Below are positions 15,021 through 22,741 of a stretch of DNA of 27,852 nucleotides, one piece after another (position 1 is the first letter of the stretch; every line of letters begins with the position of its first letter). The stretch is from positions 1 to 27,852 of the IMG/VR virus record IMGVR_UViG_3300001242_000079; one strand, 5' to 3'. The notes beneath the pieces are model-generated. The model was given only the letters and a program-made list of their open reading frames with translations, was not told where the DNA came from and ran no database searches. Both the position numbers and the translations under genes were made by a program. This DNA is from a virus.

Positions 15021-16313
15021 TTAGTAAGGAAAGTAGGTATTCCAGGGGTCGGCGCTCAACACACCACCGGGCACGTCACAGACAACGTCCTGGATGCGAG
15101 CCTGCGCCCAGGGCGCCCACATCAACAAACGAGGCTGCATTTCCACAACCTGCACTTCGCAGGTGTGGCGGTCTTCGGCCCAGTTCAGGAAACGCCCGCC
15201 ATCGGTCGCGCTGAACTTATCAGCGCGTTCGCTTGCGGCAATGGTCAGGTCATTGAACTGGCCCTGGATGATCTTCACGTTGCCGACTGCGCCGGTCAAC
15301 AGATAGCTGTCGAACGTCTGGCCGGAGTTGATGAGGCCCCAGTCGTACGGCATGATCGGGATTTCAAAACCGTCGAGTGTGATCTTCCCTGCGCCAAATG
15401 CACCGCCGTTCAGCTGCTGACGGAAGTTGCGCGCCTCGAACGATCCAATCCCAACCAGGTCGCCGTCGCAGACAGACCAACACGTGAAGGAGTCCAACAC
15501 GCAGCCAGCGAAATCCTCGGGCAGAAGCAGGATCATGTCGCCGACGCGCATCCGTTGCGCCGCGAGAGCCGGTGCCATACGAATGCGGTGACGAATGCGG
15601 CGGAAGGCTGCTTGAAGCAGGTCGATGTACCCGTAGGTATTGGCGACTGCCGCACCGTTCCAGGTAATGCCGTCCCCGCCGTCCATGTCGTTGTCGTTGA
15701 AGTCGATGACGATGGAATCCATCGCGGGGCACAGTGAGCCGTCCGCATCGGTGTAGCCGGTCTTGACCAGCAATTCCAGTCCGCTGAACTGCCCCGATGT
15801 GGCTTTGTTGCCTTCCACGATCATGGGCTTCAGGTCCTGCAAAAGGACTTCCGTCGCCATACGGAAATCATATTCACGCTGGTTGGTGATCTGCGATCCA
15901 TCTAGTCTATACCGCGGCTGAACGTCGCAATAGCGCAGTCCAGACTTGGTGATATCGCGCGTCGGGCTTTCGCGGCGCAGGCGGGCGAAGTCGGTCAATG
16001 TGAAATCACAGTAATCGACTTCGAAACTGTTGGGGTCTGCACAGGGGTCGGCCAGCCAGCCGGCCGATTTCGCATCCTGGCCGGTATTCTCGGCGCGGAC
16101 GAAATTGATGAATGCCTTTTTGATCACACAGACATCCGTCTTTTCCCAGCCGATCCAGTCCAGGAACGGAGCGGTTCCCTCGAACGAGAGGGACATCAAA
16201 GCCGCGTCGGTGCAGATGTCAAACAATGCCTCGCAGCCGAAGATTGGGGTGGGGGTGGTATCGAGCACCAATTCATCGTTTGCGGTTTCAGAAGTTGCGC
16301 GTTGTTTCTTCAT
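15021..16313 (-). CDS. Major capsid protein (HK97-like)
   Basis: A 430-residue protein with a strong SD (AAGGAG), directly after the prohead protease/scaffold gene. This order is diagnostic for HK97-type heads. Its features fit a coat protein: an alpha/beta pattern, a helix followed by IKKAFINFVRAENTG, the QREYDFRMATEVLLQDLK segment that resembles the spine helix, then FRRIRHRIRMAPALAAQRMRVGDMILL, and a C-terminal beta-rich part ending WNTYFPY. Several Cys residues are present (CTDAAL, CDFTL, CVLDSFTCWSVCDGD), more than is usual. No long N-terminal delta domain is visible, in keeping with a separate scaffold. Three glycosyltransferase genes nearby make this protein a candidate glycosylation target. 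Confidence 0.85.
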   Translation of the reverse strand: MKKQRATSETANDELVLDTTPTPIFGCEALFDICTDAALMSLSFEGTAPFLDWIGWEKTDVCVIKKAFINFVRAENTGQDAKSAGWLADPCADPNSFEVDYCDFTLTDFARLRRESPTRDITKSGLRYCDVQPRYRLDGSQITNQREYDFRMATEVLLQDLKPMIVEGNKATSGQFSGLELLVKTGYTDADGSLCPAMDSIVIDFNDNDMDGGDGITWNGAAVANTYGYIDLLQAAFRRIRHRIRMAPALAAQRMRVGDMILLLPEDFAGCVLDSFTCWSVCDGDLVGIGSFEARNFRQQLNGGAFGAGKITLDGFEIPIMPYDWGLINSGQTFDSYLLTGAVGNVKIIQGQFNDLTIAASERADKFSATDGGRFLNWAEDRHTCEVQVVEMQPRLLMWAPWAQARIQDVVCDVPGGVLSADPWNTYFPY

Positions 16314-16341
16314 GGTAAATTCTCCTTATTGGATAACCCAA

Positions 16342-16869
16342 TTAACTCGTCGGGCTCATTTGGGACAGAGTCTCTTCGGCGATCTCTGCCAGGTTGACGT
16401 CCCTGTTTTTGGCATGGGGCAGGATGGCAGCGCGTGGGCGAACGATGCGCTGCCGCGTGATCTTCGAGGGCAGGTCTTCCAGGATCTCGGCGATCTGCGC
16501 CTCACGCGACTTGGTCAGTTCAGCCACCTGGCCCGCCAGCGCATCCACCTTCTCGATCAGCGCGGTAAGTTGTTTGTTTTCCCGCTCCACAGCTTGCGGC
16601 TCAGGTGTGGCCACGGCAGGGGCAGGGGCAGGCGTGCTCTGGGCGAGAATCTTTTCGACAATCGCCGTGACCTTTTCCTCGAGCTCTGCATCGGTTGCTT
16701 CAGCCGTGACGGGTGCCGGGGGTTCGGTGGCAGGGGCAGGATTGGCTTCGCGGCTGATCATGCCTTCTGCGCTGCGATTCACGCTGTCGATTTTTTCGAC
16801 GAATTCGTTGAACAGCGCGTCGTCATCGCCGGTGAGTTTTCTGAGTGCGGCTTTCATTTTGTCATTCAT
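16342..16869 (-). CDS. Possible nested scaffold protein from an internal start
   Basis: Within the protease/scaffold gene, in the same frame, the ATG at 16867-16869 (MNDKMKAALRK) is preceded by GAAGAGG about 8 nt upstream. Starting here would yield a separate 175-residue scaffold that lacks the protease, as lambda makes Nu3 from inside gene C. The start matches the domain border. This is inferred from the SD and layout only. Confidence 0.35.
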   Translation of the reverse strand: MNDKMKAALRKLTGDDDALFNEFVEKIDSVNRSAEGMISREANPAPATEPPAPVTAEATDAELEEKVTAIVEKILAQSTPAPAPAVATPEPQAVERENKQLTALIEKVDALAGQVAELTKSREAQIAEILEDLPSKITRQRIVRPRAAILPHAKNRDVNLAEIAEETLSQMSPTS

Positions 16870-17676
16870 GCGGTTTACCTCTTCAACAGTTGAAATGGAT
16901 GTCAGGATTGACGCGGCGGCATCCTCAGGGAGCAGTGAGATATAGAAATTGATGCCATCATTAAAAACAGGGATTTTGATCCCATCTTTAGACCTGATAA
17001 TTTCAGGTTCTTTCGTGGGCAGATAGGAGATACTCAACCCCCAGTAATCGCTGTCTTCTTCCAGGCTTTTGGCGGCGGCTCGAGCGATGGGCGTGTCGTA
17101 AAACAAGCCGGACGCGCAGTAGTTCACGCCATCACGTCCAACCCAGTCAGCCTTGCCTAGACACACCTGCTCGCGAGAATGGAAGAAATCCAATTCGGGA
17201 TAATTGCCCGTCCGCTCGGCATATTCGACGAAGCCATCGAATAGCTTGCGGCTGTCGATTTCACCGTCGCGATTGAGAACGGCGGTACAGGCGGGCATGG
17301 CGAACCAGCGCAGCTTCCCATCCGCGGAGCGCTTCACCTGCAGCTGCCGACCTGTCACAGGAGCGAATTCCATAACCACTTCCTGGTATTCGCCGATGCT
17401 GATCTCGTCGCTCGCGCTCACAGTCACGACGGCCTTGTAGAGTTTCCCGTCTTTGGCGATCAGGGCATAGGTGGAATCGTTGGAAATATAGACATCAATC
17501 ACATTCCCCGAAGACATCATGCCGCCTGAAACATTCCCGGCGGCGACCACGGCATCGACATCCAATTTATCCTGGATGAAATGCCAGATATCGCCTATAG
17601 TCACAGCACGTTCCTTCACGTGGCTCTTGACCACATCGGTGACGGCCTGTAAAAGTTGAACGATTGGATTTTTCAT
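16342..17676 (-). CDS. Prohead protease fused to a scaffold
   Basis: A 444-residue protein with AAGGAC before its ATG. The first 110 residues are not recognised. The protease part (about residues 115-250) has the S78 look: LDFFHSREQ with His166, a GRDGVNYCASGLFYDTPIARAAA segment split over several strands and a catalytic Ser215 in WGLSISYLP. From about residue 270 the protein becomes scaffold-like: a charged helix (MNDKMKAALRKLTGDDD), an Ala/Pro-rich linker with PAPAPAVATP, and a coiled-coil helix (LIEKVDALAGQVAELTKSREAQ). The protease matures the head by digesting the scaffold and itself. It is the first gene behind the strong promoter at 17774-17802 and its attenuator-like leader. Confidence 0.82.
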   Translation of the reverse strand: MKNPIVQLLQAVTDVVKSHVKERAVTIGDIWHFIQDKLDVDAVVAAGNVSGGMMSSGNVIDVYISNDSTYALIAKDGKLYKAVVTVSASDEISIGEYQEVVMEFAPVTGRQLQVKRSADGKLRWFAMPACTAVLNRDGEIDSRKLFDGFVEYAERTGNYPELDFFHSREQVCLGKADWVGRDGVNYCASGLFYDTPIARAAAKSLEEDSDYWGLSISYLPTKEPEIIRSKDGIKIPVFNDGINFYISLLPEDAAASILTSISTVEEVNRMNDKMKAALRKLTGDDDALFNEFVEKIDSVNRSAEGMISREANPAPATEPPAPVTAEATDAELEEKVTAIVEKILAQSTPAPAPAVATPEPQAVERENKQLTALIEKVDALAGQVAELTKSREAQIAEILEDLPSKITRQRIVRPRAAILPHAKNRDVNLAEIAEETLSQMSPTS

Positions 17677-17694
17677 GGTTTGTCCTTAACACGC

Positions 17695-17740
17695 AAAAAG
17701 TCGGCGCGAACTCGGAAGGTTTCCGAGAGCGCACCGACTT
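17695..17740 (-). terminator. Terminator-like hairpin in the protease leader (attenuator)
   Basis: On the minus strand, AAGTCGG pairs with CCGACTT (outer arms at 17734-17740 and 17698-17704), with inner TGCG/CGCG and CTCGGAA/TTCCGAG pairs and an ACC loop, followed by a run of five Ts (17695-17699). It lies after a strong promoter and before the gene, so transcripts must pass it. A competing small hairpin, GACTT-TTG-AAGTC (17736-17748), uses the same 5' arm, which could serve as an antiterminator. Confidence 0.75.
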
Positions 17741-17773
17741 CAAAAGTCTACGGCTCTTTATTTAGCTGTCAAA

Positions 17774-17802
17774 ATACTAGCACATTTTGTACTGAGTGTC
17801 AA
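17774..17802 (-). promoter_or_regulatory. Strong promoter for the protease-capsid genes
   Basis: On the minus strand, TTGACA (17797-17802) is followed after exactly 17 nt by TAGTAT (17774-17779), and the -10 box has the extended TGC just before it. The predicted start near 17767 gives a leader of about 90 nt to the ATG at 17676. It lies in the longest gap of the upstream operon, just after the stop of the 99-codon gene. Confidence 0.82.
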
Positions 17803-17828
17803 TTACAATTTCATCTTCTTCGGCTCAG

Positions 17829-18128
17829 TCACCTACAAAAAGTTTCTTTACGGATAAGTCGGATCGTGTTCGAATCAACCCAATCGAATTTGTAGACGCC
17901 AATTTCGATTGGCGCACTCTTTATGGCATTCACGAATATCTTGGCGCTTGTAAGAGATGAAACCTGAGAAACATCGTATCCATTCACGCCAGTGATCATT
18001 GCTCTTACAACATGCTTATTGCACATAGAAGTATATAAGCCGCCGCAACCCTCGAACCACACATTGAAAGTCGCCGGATTCCGGCAGACTTCTCCCGGTG
18101 AAGGGTGACACAAACGAATCGGCTTCAT
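17829..18128 (-). CDS. 99-residue Cys-rich protein of unknown function
   Basis: The ATG at 18128 overlaps the stop of the methyltransferase gene (ATGA) and follows GAGGG. A longer frame from 18674 exists, but its first part is a shadow of the methyltransferase. The N-terminal half has spaced Cys and His residues (IRLCHPSPGEVCRNPATF, then EGCGGLYTSMCNKHVV) that could bind zinc. The C-terminal half is a beta-alpha mix ending VYKFDWVDSNTIRLI. It is the last gene before the internal promoter. The function is unknown. Confidence 0.75.
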   Translation of the reverse strand: MKPIRLCHPSPGEVCRNPATFNVWFEGCGGLYTSMCNKHVVRAMITGVNGYDVSQVSSLTSAKIFVNAIKSAPIEIGVYKFDWVDSNTIRLIRKETFCR

Positions 18129-18763
18129 ATTACCCTCATCACCGCGCACCCATTCCACCAGATCTCGCCCATATCCTCGTGGTCGCCCATGGACCCCATA
18201 ACGAACTGAAAACGGATTTTGTCGATATGGTTTGCAACGAACTGGTTGATCGAGTGGATGACCTCCGGGTATGAATAATCGTCCACCAGGATGATCGAGC
18301 CGGATCGCAGGTACGGCCAGGCGGCTTCCATGCCGGCCAATTGCGTCTCGTAGTCGTGCGCACCGTCGTAGTAATAGACCTGCACCTTGAAATCGTTGGG
18401 GACGTTCGCAAAGAAATCCTGATAACTCATGTTCCTCAAATCGACTCGCTCCGCTACACCGAATTGATTCAAGTTGCCCTGTGTGCGCTCGAGGCTGTTG
18501 GTAGTGCTGAATTCGGCAAACGAATCCACGCCAATGGCCCGCGCCTGGTTTCCCAGCAGAGCCGAAATGAGCGAGCCGCCCTGATACGTTCCGACCTCCA
18601 GATACAGTTCCCCTTCGTCCATACAGGACACGATGGCATTGAGCACGGCATACACGCGCGCGCGTGACATGCAATGGATGTTTGAAATGACATCGGCAAA
18701 CCGTCCATCGTGTTTGCCCGCCAGGACTTCCTCGAGTTGCGTTCTAAGTTGATGGTAATTCAT
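18125..18763 (-). CDS. Class I SAM-dependent methyltransferase
   Basis: The start at 18763 (MNYHQLRTQLEEVLAG) follows AGAGG; the longer frame from 18808 lacks an SD. The 212-residue protein has the SAM-binding motif I ELYLEVGTYQGGS near residues 52-64, an acidic residue ending the next strand (AIGVDSFAEF), and VQVYYYDGAHDYE then SGSIILVDDYSY. These match the Methyltransf_24 type, whose members often methylate sugars or small acceptors. It lies between two glycosyltransferase-rich parts, so a likely substrate is a glycan or glycosylated virion protein. This is inferred from the neighbourhood. DNA methylation is unlikely, since no N6/C5 motif is visible. Confidence 0.85.
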   Translation of the reverse strand: MNYHQLRTQLEEVLAGKHDGRFADVISNIHCMSRARVYAVLNAIVSCMDEGELYLEVGTYQGGSLISALLGNQARAIGVDSFAEFSTTNSLERTQGNLNQFGVAERVDLRNMSYQDFFANVPNDFKVQVYYYDGAHDYETQLAGMEAAWPYLRSGSIILVDDYSYPEVIHSINQFVANHIDKIRFQFVMGSMGDHEDMGEIWWNGCAVMRVI

Positions 18764-18771
18764 GGTTCCTC

Positions 18772-18927
18772 TTATGGTCTCCAGAAAAAGAATATCACAA
18801 AACCGCACACAATTATTATTGCTCCAACAATCTCCAATATTAGCCTACGGCAGAAACTATCAAGCTCACGCATCAGTTGTGCGTGCCGCGCAGCTTCCGA
18901 AACATATTCGGATTCATCGTCCGTCAT
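18772..18927 (-). CDS. 51-residue single-pass membrane protein
   Basis: A short gene with AGGAGAGG 9 nt before its ATG at 18927, overlapping the end of the upstream glycosyltransferase by 14 nt. The product has an acidic N-terminal part (MTDDESEYVSEAARHAQL) and a single hydrophobic helix (EIVGAIIIVCGFVIFFFW), followed at once by the stop. Its role is unknown. With a sister 61-residue two-helix protein beside it and a DUF1360-like protein nearby, it belongs to a set of small membrane proteins among virion genes. Confidence 0.7.
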   Translation of the reverse strand: MTDDESEYVSEAARHAQLMRELDSFCRRLILEIVGAIIIVCGFVIFFFWRP

Positions 18928-19618
18928 CTTGATAATCCTCTCCTGACTTCAGCCATAACGTATGTGGCTTGATCTCGGGATGCTCCTGCATGGAAAATTG
19001 ATATTGTTTCTGTTTTCGCAGATGCACGTCCTCATCCCGGCTGCTTCTGTGCATCTGGTGCAGATGGTAGAAATGATGCGACGGGTCCAACGACTGCCAG
19101 TAATAGTTGGTCGGATATCCAGCGACAAACGTATCAGGACTCTCGAATGGATAGGTCCCCCTCCATTTGCTTTCGACCGAAAACACAGCCTGACGCGAGA
19201 CGCCCGTCAGTCCATGCTCTGTCCCCAGCATCCAACACTCGCCATTCGGCAGTTCTGTGCATTCAATCCCATAGGTAAATCCGCTCATCGCGTTCTCAGG
19301 CATCGGGTGATCGTGGATGAACTGCAAATATTTTGTTGGATAAAGTTCGTCTGCATCCACAAGCATGGCGTGAGTTGCGCCAAACAGCTCCCTGGCCTTT
19401 GCCTGCATCCAGCCGCGGCACTGACCAACCTCCTCGGGGGAGAGGTTGTCATACGTCATCAGCGTGACACCTGGCACTTTAGCGATCTGCTCGCGCGTGC
19501 TGTCTGTGCTGCCCGTGTCGGCGACGATGGCATTGCCGAATACGCGGATAAGTGGAGTGAGGACGCGTTCGATCCAGATCTCCTCGTTCTTGCAAAGTAC
19601 GATGGGAATCACGATCAT
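18914..19618 (-). CDS. Family 2 glycosyltransferase
   Basis: The ATG at 19618 (MIVIPIVLCKNEEIW) overlaps the preceding stop in ATGA form; the longer frame from 19693 would run far into the previous gene. The 234-residue protein is a compact GT-A enzyme with an opening strand and CKNEE, then IVADTGSTDSTRE and the metal site VDADELYP near residue 94. It includes a hydrophobic segment with FPFES-like aromatic residues and HHFYHLHQMHRS. Family 2 enzymes transfer a sugar from a nucleotide-sugar donor. Its partner is likely the methyltransferase and the glycosyltransferases behind the capsid gene. Acceptor and donor cannot be told from sequence. Confidence 0.82.
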   Translation of the reverse strand: MIVIPIVLCKNEEIWIERVLTPLIRVFGNAIVADTGSTDSTREQIAKVPGVTLMTYDNLSPEEVGQCRGWMQAKARELFGATHAMLVDADELYPTKYLQFIHDHPMPENAMSGFTYGIECTELPNGECWMLGTEHGLTGVSRQAVFSVESKWRGTYPFESPDTFVAGYPTNYYWQSLDPSHHFYHLHQMHRSSRDEDVHLRKQKQYQFSMQEHPEIKPHTLWLKSGEDYQDDGR

Positions 19619-19800
19619 TGCGGCTTCTTTCTCCCATGTGCGACCGCCGACGCCATCAACGCCACGACAAAGAATATTACAAAGAAGGCCCACGTCAGCG
19701 CATCGGATGGGGCCAGTCTAAGGACGATCAGCCAGCCCAGAACGAACACACTGATCCAGCCAACGACCGCAAGTAATTGAGACAAATTTTCAATTTTCAT
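19615..19800 (-). CDS. 61-residue two-helix membrane protein
   Basis: Both ends overlap neighbours by ATGA junctions, a sign of coupled translation. The protein has two hydrophobic helices (LLAVVGWISVFVLGWLIVL and LTWAFFVIFFVVALMASAV) joined by a short polar turn, and a basic C-terminus (HGRKKPQ). A holin-like shape is possible, but the position among head genes and the lack of an endolysin nearby argue against a confident call. Confidence 0.65.
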   Translation of the reverse strand: MKIENLSQLLAVVGWISVFVLGWLIVLRLAPSDALTWAFFVIFFVVALMASAVAHGRKKPQ

Positions 19801-20135
19801 TTCTTTCTGGCTCTCTTCCTGCTTTTGTAATTATTGAGCAGCTCCATCGCTGATGGCATGGTCGGCGGCATCATGGATGAAATGACCTGGACGGGTTGCT
19901 TCGTCGGTTCGGGAATGGCGATCTGGCCGCCAACAGAATGGATCACGGTTCTCGCCATCTGTTCGGGCGTCAATAACGGCTTCAGGTACGCACGCAGCGC
20001 CGCTTCCGATTTAAACACGCGCAGATGGCCTTTTCCGTCACTTAGATAGTTCCGCTTCTTCCCGTTCTGCTGGTAGGCTACCCAGAATTCCAGATGGTTC
20101 ATTGGATTTTGCGGCTGGTTCGTTTGCTGATCCAT
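19797..20135 (-). CDS. 112-residue basic protein of unknown function
   Basis: The ATG at 20135 has GGAGAGG seven bases upstream. The gene starts 98 nt inside the end of the preceding gene, in another frame. The product opens with a Gln/Asn/Pro-rich segment (MDQQTNQPQNPMNHLEF), a beta-rich part (KGHLRVFKSEAALRAYLKPLL), a Pro-rich linker and a very basic tail (YKSRKRARKK) that could contact DNA or RNA. I do not recognise the family. It may be a minor head component. Confidence 0.65.
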   Translation of the reverse strand: MDQQTNQPQNPMNHLEFWVAYQQNGKKRNYLSDGKGHLRVFKSEAALRAYLKPLLTPEQMARTVIHSVGGQIAIPEPTKQPVQVISSMMPPTMPSAMELLNNYKSRKRARKK

Positions 20136-20340
20136 TTTTCATCCTCTCCACAATGACTGTTAGCGGCGCTTCCACGAAACGAGACCCGCGGCATTTGCTC
20201 CTCATGCGGTCGTGGTCGTAGAATTGCAGGTAAAGTTTCCCATCCCGCTCGACCAGTCGAAACATGGGAATGCCGTCCAGTTTCGCCAGGCCATCGTCGG
20301 CTATTTTTATCAACGCACCGTTTGGGTCTACGACTGCCAT
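20038..20340 (-). CDS. 100-residue protein of unknown function after the portal gene
   Basis: The ATG overlaps the portal gene's TAA (TAATG), so it is translated by coupling. The product has a beta-rich N-terminal part (AVVDPNGALIKIADDG, with LVERDGKLYLQFYDHD) and a charged, loose tail. The last 98 nt are shared with the next gene. The family is not recognised. Confidence 0.65.
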   Translation of the reverse strand: MAVVDPNGALIKIADDGLAKLDGIPMFRLVERDGKLYLQFYDHDRMRSKCRGSRFVEAPLTVIVERMKNGSANEPAAKSNEPSGILGSLPAEREEAELSK

Positions 20341-22424
20341 TACCTGTATTCCTCGCCTGTCTTGAGATTCACCCAGTAGTGTTCACAATGATATCCGTGG
20401 CATGAATATTCTGTCGTGCCAGGATAGGGCTTCAAATCGTTTTCGAGAATATATTTTATGGTATGGCGTTTGCCCTTCATGGCCTGGCATTCCGGGCAAG
20501 ACTCCTGTCCGTCGTCTCCGACAAACTCGCAAGTGGCGTTCTTCGCGCCCATCATTTTCGCCTGGCTAAATACCGCGTCCAGCGTCGCGGCGTAGCCGTC
20601 CGCGCGCGCAAACGCCTCTGCGATTGGGTCGATCCCGTCCCACTCCTGCTTCAGGCGGGAGAACAGATCCACAATGAAACCTCGCTCCTCAGCGACCCGG
20701 CCACCCAGCCACGACTGCGTATCGTCATCGAGTGGTAGTTCGCCGCCCGATTCCTGATACCCGTCATAAACAGCATCGGTAAACGACTCAGACATGGCAA
20801 CCAGCATCTTGTTCCTGAACGCGGTGACAGGACGGTCGCTTGTCAGGTATCCTTCGATACTGTCGTAGACTTCCGCCCAATAATTATTTCGGATCGCTTC
20901 GTAATCGGCCATTGATCTCTTTTTTTTTACGGGATGTGCCACGCGGATCTGAAACTTACGCGCGCCCGCACATCGGATCACTCGATATTTGTTGTCGCGG
21001 AATGAATACCTGACGATGTCCTCATCGGGGAATCTATCCATTGCCATTCGCACACGCTGGCGCTCCACGGCCTCGCCTGCGTCGTCCGTATCGGCAACCT
21101 TGATATCCTCTTCCTGGGTTGTCCAGTCGTCATGGATCAGGTTCGCTTCGACCAGCAACTGCCGCGCTTCATCCTGGGTAATCAGGATCTCGCCGTCCGC
21201 GTTGACACTCTTGTACATCTGATCCACCAGGTTTAGGCTGGCTTGCCTGAGCGTTGTCTCGGAAATATCCCCGTCCACGTCACGCTGCTCGAATTCGAAG
21301 TCGAGCGTCTCTGGCAGTTCCTCCTGGATCTTCTCCTGAAAGCTCAGTGCAAAATCCAGGCCGCCTTTGCTCGATGCCTTCCTGTGCTGCGATTCGCTTT
21401 CCGTCGCCGTCCCCAGCGCGCCGCTGGATACCGGCCAGAACTCGCGTGGATCGTAACCAAATGCCAGCGCATACCCAAAGATGATCATGTCTGTGAATGC
21501 GCGGTGATCAAAGTCTTCTGGCAGATTGGAAAGTGAAGTTAACTTAACTTCTATAGGTGCAGTACCAGCCCCTGCCAATACCTGTACGCCTGAGTAATAC
21601 TCGCGTTCCAGACTCTTTAACTCGGCGGTGCTTTCCTCGAGGCTTTTCAGCCATTGATCCTGTGTAATGTTGTTGACCGTTAGGATGCCCTTCGGGGCTT
21701 TCGACGCCAGCTTTTCGCGGTCGTGCTCGAACACGCTCACCAGCAGCTTTGCCAGTTCGATGCAGCGACTCACTGCACAGAAACCGAGGCCGTTCATTTC
21801 CTCCGCCGGATTCGGAAACGATGCCACGCGGAAATAATCATTTGACGTCCACTTTCCCTTATCTTTCCCTGCATTCCCGTATTGCAGTGGAGCATCCATA
21901 TTCCCCGTCAACCTGCATTTTTTCGGGTCCACCGTGTACATGGCGGCCAGCACGCCATTTTTTTGGAGCCGGCCGATCTCGACCACACCGCCCAGGTCCG
22001 CCTGATAATAATTCTGCGCAGTCACTGATGCACCAGGCCGCCAGCCATAGATGTCAGGGGCGACACTGAAGTTGTGCAAAATGTTCGTGAACTTTGCGAC
22101 CTGGTTCCTGCCGCCGACCATGGTCCATCCGCGGCTTTTGTCTATGGACACAACAGATTGCAGGACGCCCAACAAATATGGCTCTTTCGTGACAGCCTTT
22201 GCGAGCCATTCATCGCGCTTGCGGCTGTCAGCCATGTATTTAGGCTCATTAAAGATAAGCTCTTTCACCCATCCATAAACCGCGAAGAAGAACTGCGCCG
22301 TGTTTTTGGTATTGATGTCGAAGCGCGGCTGCTTGCTCTGCGCGGCTGTCTGCCTCGCGCGCTCGATCTCTTCCGCCGCATGGTCTAGCGCCCTGATTTG
22401 TTTTTGTGTGTGTTTTCTCGCCAT
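20340..22424 (-). CDS. Portal protein fused to a MuF-like Cys/His-rich domain
   Basis: The start at 22424 (MARKHTQKQIRALDHAAEE) is chosen because AGAGG lies 7 nt upstream; the longer frame from 22643 overlaps the preceding small gene. The protein has 694 residues. Residues 50-400 look like a phage portal: a helical wing, LGVLQSVVSIDKSRGW, QADLGGVVEIGRL, and the clip/stem part FDHRAFTDMIIFGYALAFGYD with SESQHRKASS. From about residue 520 a helical domain follows, ending in a compact zinc-like cluster (ESCPECQAMKG, then YSCHGYHCEHYWV). This resembles the MuF minor head domain, which is often a separate gene. The portal forms the dodecameric DNA gate; fused portals of this kind may carry a co-packaged minor head part. 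Confidence 0.82.
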   Translation of the reverse strand: MARKHTQKQIRALDHAAEEIERARQTAAQSKQPRFDINTKNTAQFFFAVYGWVKELIFNEPKYMADSRKRDEWLAKAVTKEPYLLGVLQSVVSIDKSRGWTMVGGRNQVAKFTNILHNFSVAPDIYGWRPGASVTAQNYYQADLGGVVEIGRLQKNGVLAAMYTVDPKKCRLTGNMDAPLQYGNAGKDKGKWTSNDYFRVASFPNPAEEMNGLGFCAVSRCIELAKLLVSVFEHDREKLASKAPKGILTVNNITQDQWLKSLEESTAELKSLEREYYSGVQVLAGAGTAPIEVKLTSLSNLPEDFDHRAFTDMIIFGYALAFGYDPREFWPVSSGALGTATESESQHRKASSKGGLDFALSFQEKIQEELPETLDFEFEQRDVDGDISETTLRQASLNLVDQMYKSVNADGEILITQDEARQLLVEANLIHDDWTTQEEDIKVADTDDAGEAVERQRVRMAMDRFPDEDIVRYSFRDNKYRVIRCAGARKFQIRVAHPVKKKRSMADYEAIRNNYWAEVYDSIEGYLTSDRPVTAFRNKMLVAMSESFTDAVYDGYQESGGELPLDDDTQSWLGGRVAEERGFIVDLFSRLKQEWDGIDPIAEAFARADGYAATLDAVFSQAKMMGAKNATCEFVGDDGQESCPECQAMKGKRHTIKYILENDLKPYPGTTEYSCHGYHCEHYWVNLKTGEEYR

Positions 22425-22432
22425 AACAACCT

Positions 22433-22696
22433 CTACTTTATCTCCAACATGCACGGCTTCAGCCGGTTGCGCAGTACGATATATTTCCAATTCTTTGTTG
22501 TGTCTATCCACATGGTGCCCATTGCAAAGTAACCAAGTTTTGCAGTGATCTCGACATCCTGGTATGGCATAAGCCTGTGAAAGAAATCTCCGGTCACGTC
22601 GTAGACACACAAAAGGTTTTGCCACTTTCCTCGTCCGCGACACGGCCTTGGTTGTCTATTAGGTCTGACATGACTAAGTGTTCTTTTTGCTTTCAC
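22433..22696 (-). CDS. 87-residue protein of unknown function
   Basis: The best start is GTG at 22696, with GGAG about 11 nt upstream. The N-terminal third is basic (VRPNRQPRPCRGRGKW) and may be a poor match to the true start. The rest reads as a compact fold (LLCVYDVTGDFFHRLMPYQDVEI, GYFAMGTMWIDT, WKYIVLRNRLKPCML). The stop lies 8 nt before the portal ATG. No family is recognised; by size and place it could be a head accessory protein. Confidence 0.6.
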   Translation of the reverse strand: MKAKRTLSHVRPNRQPRPCRGRGKWQNLLCVYDVTGDFFHRLMPYQDVEITAKLGYFAMGTMWIDTTKNWKYIVLRNRLKPCMLEIK

Positions 22697-22741
22697 CTGA
22701 CAAGCAACTCCATGCGTGTGTTTTACGAAGAAATATCCGAT

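Noticed and set aside
17765-17772. A second TTGACA on the minus strand just after the protease promoter
   Set aside because: No acceptable -10 box follows at 16-18 nt.
18129-18674. Upstream 182 codons of the frame that contains the 99-residue protein
   Set aside because: Arg/Gly-rich shadow of the methyltransferase; the coupled ATG at 18128 with an SD marks the true start.
19615-19800. Two-helix protein as a holin
   Set aside because: The shape is compatible, but there is no endolysin or spanin nearby and it is embedded among head and sugar genes.
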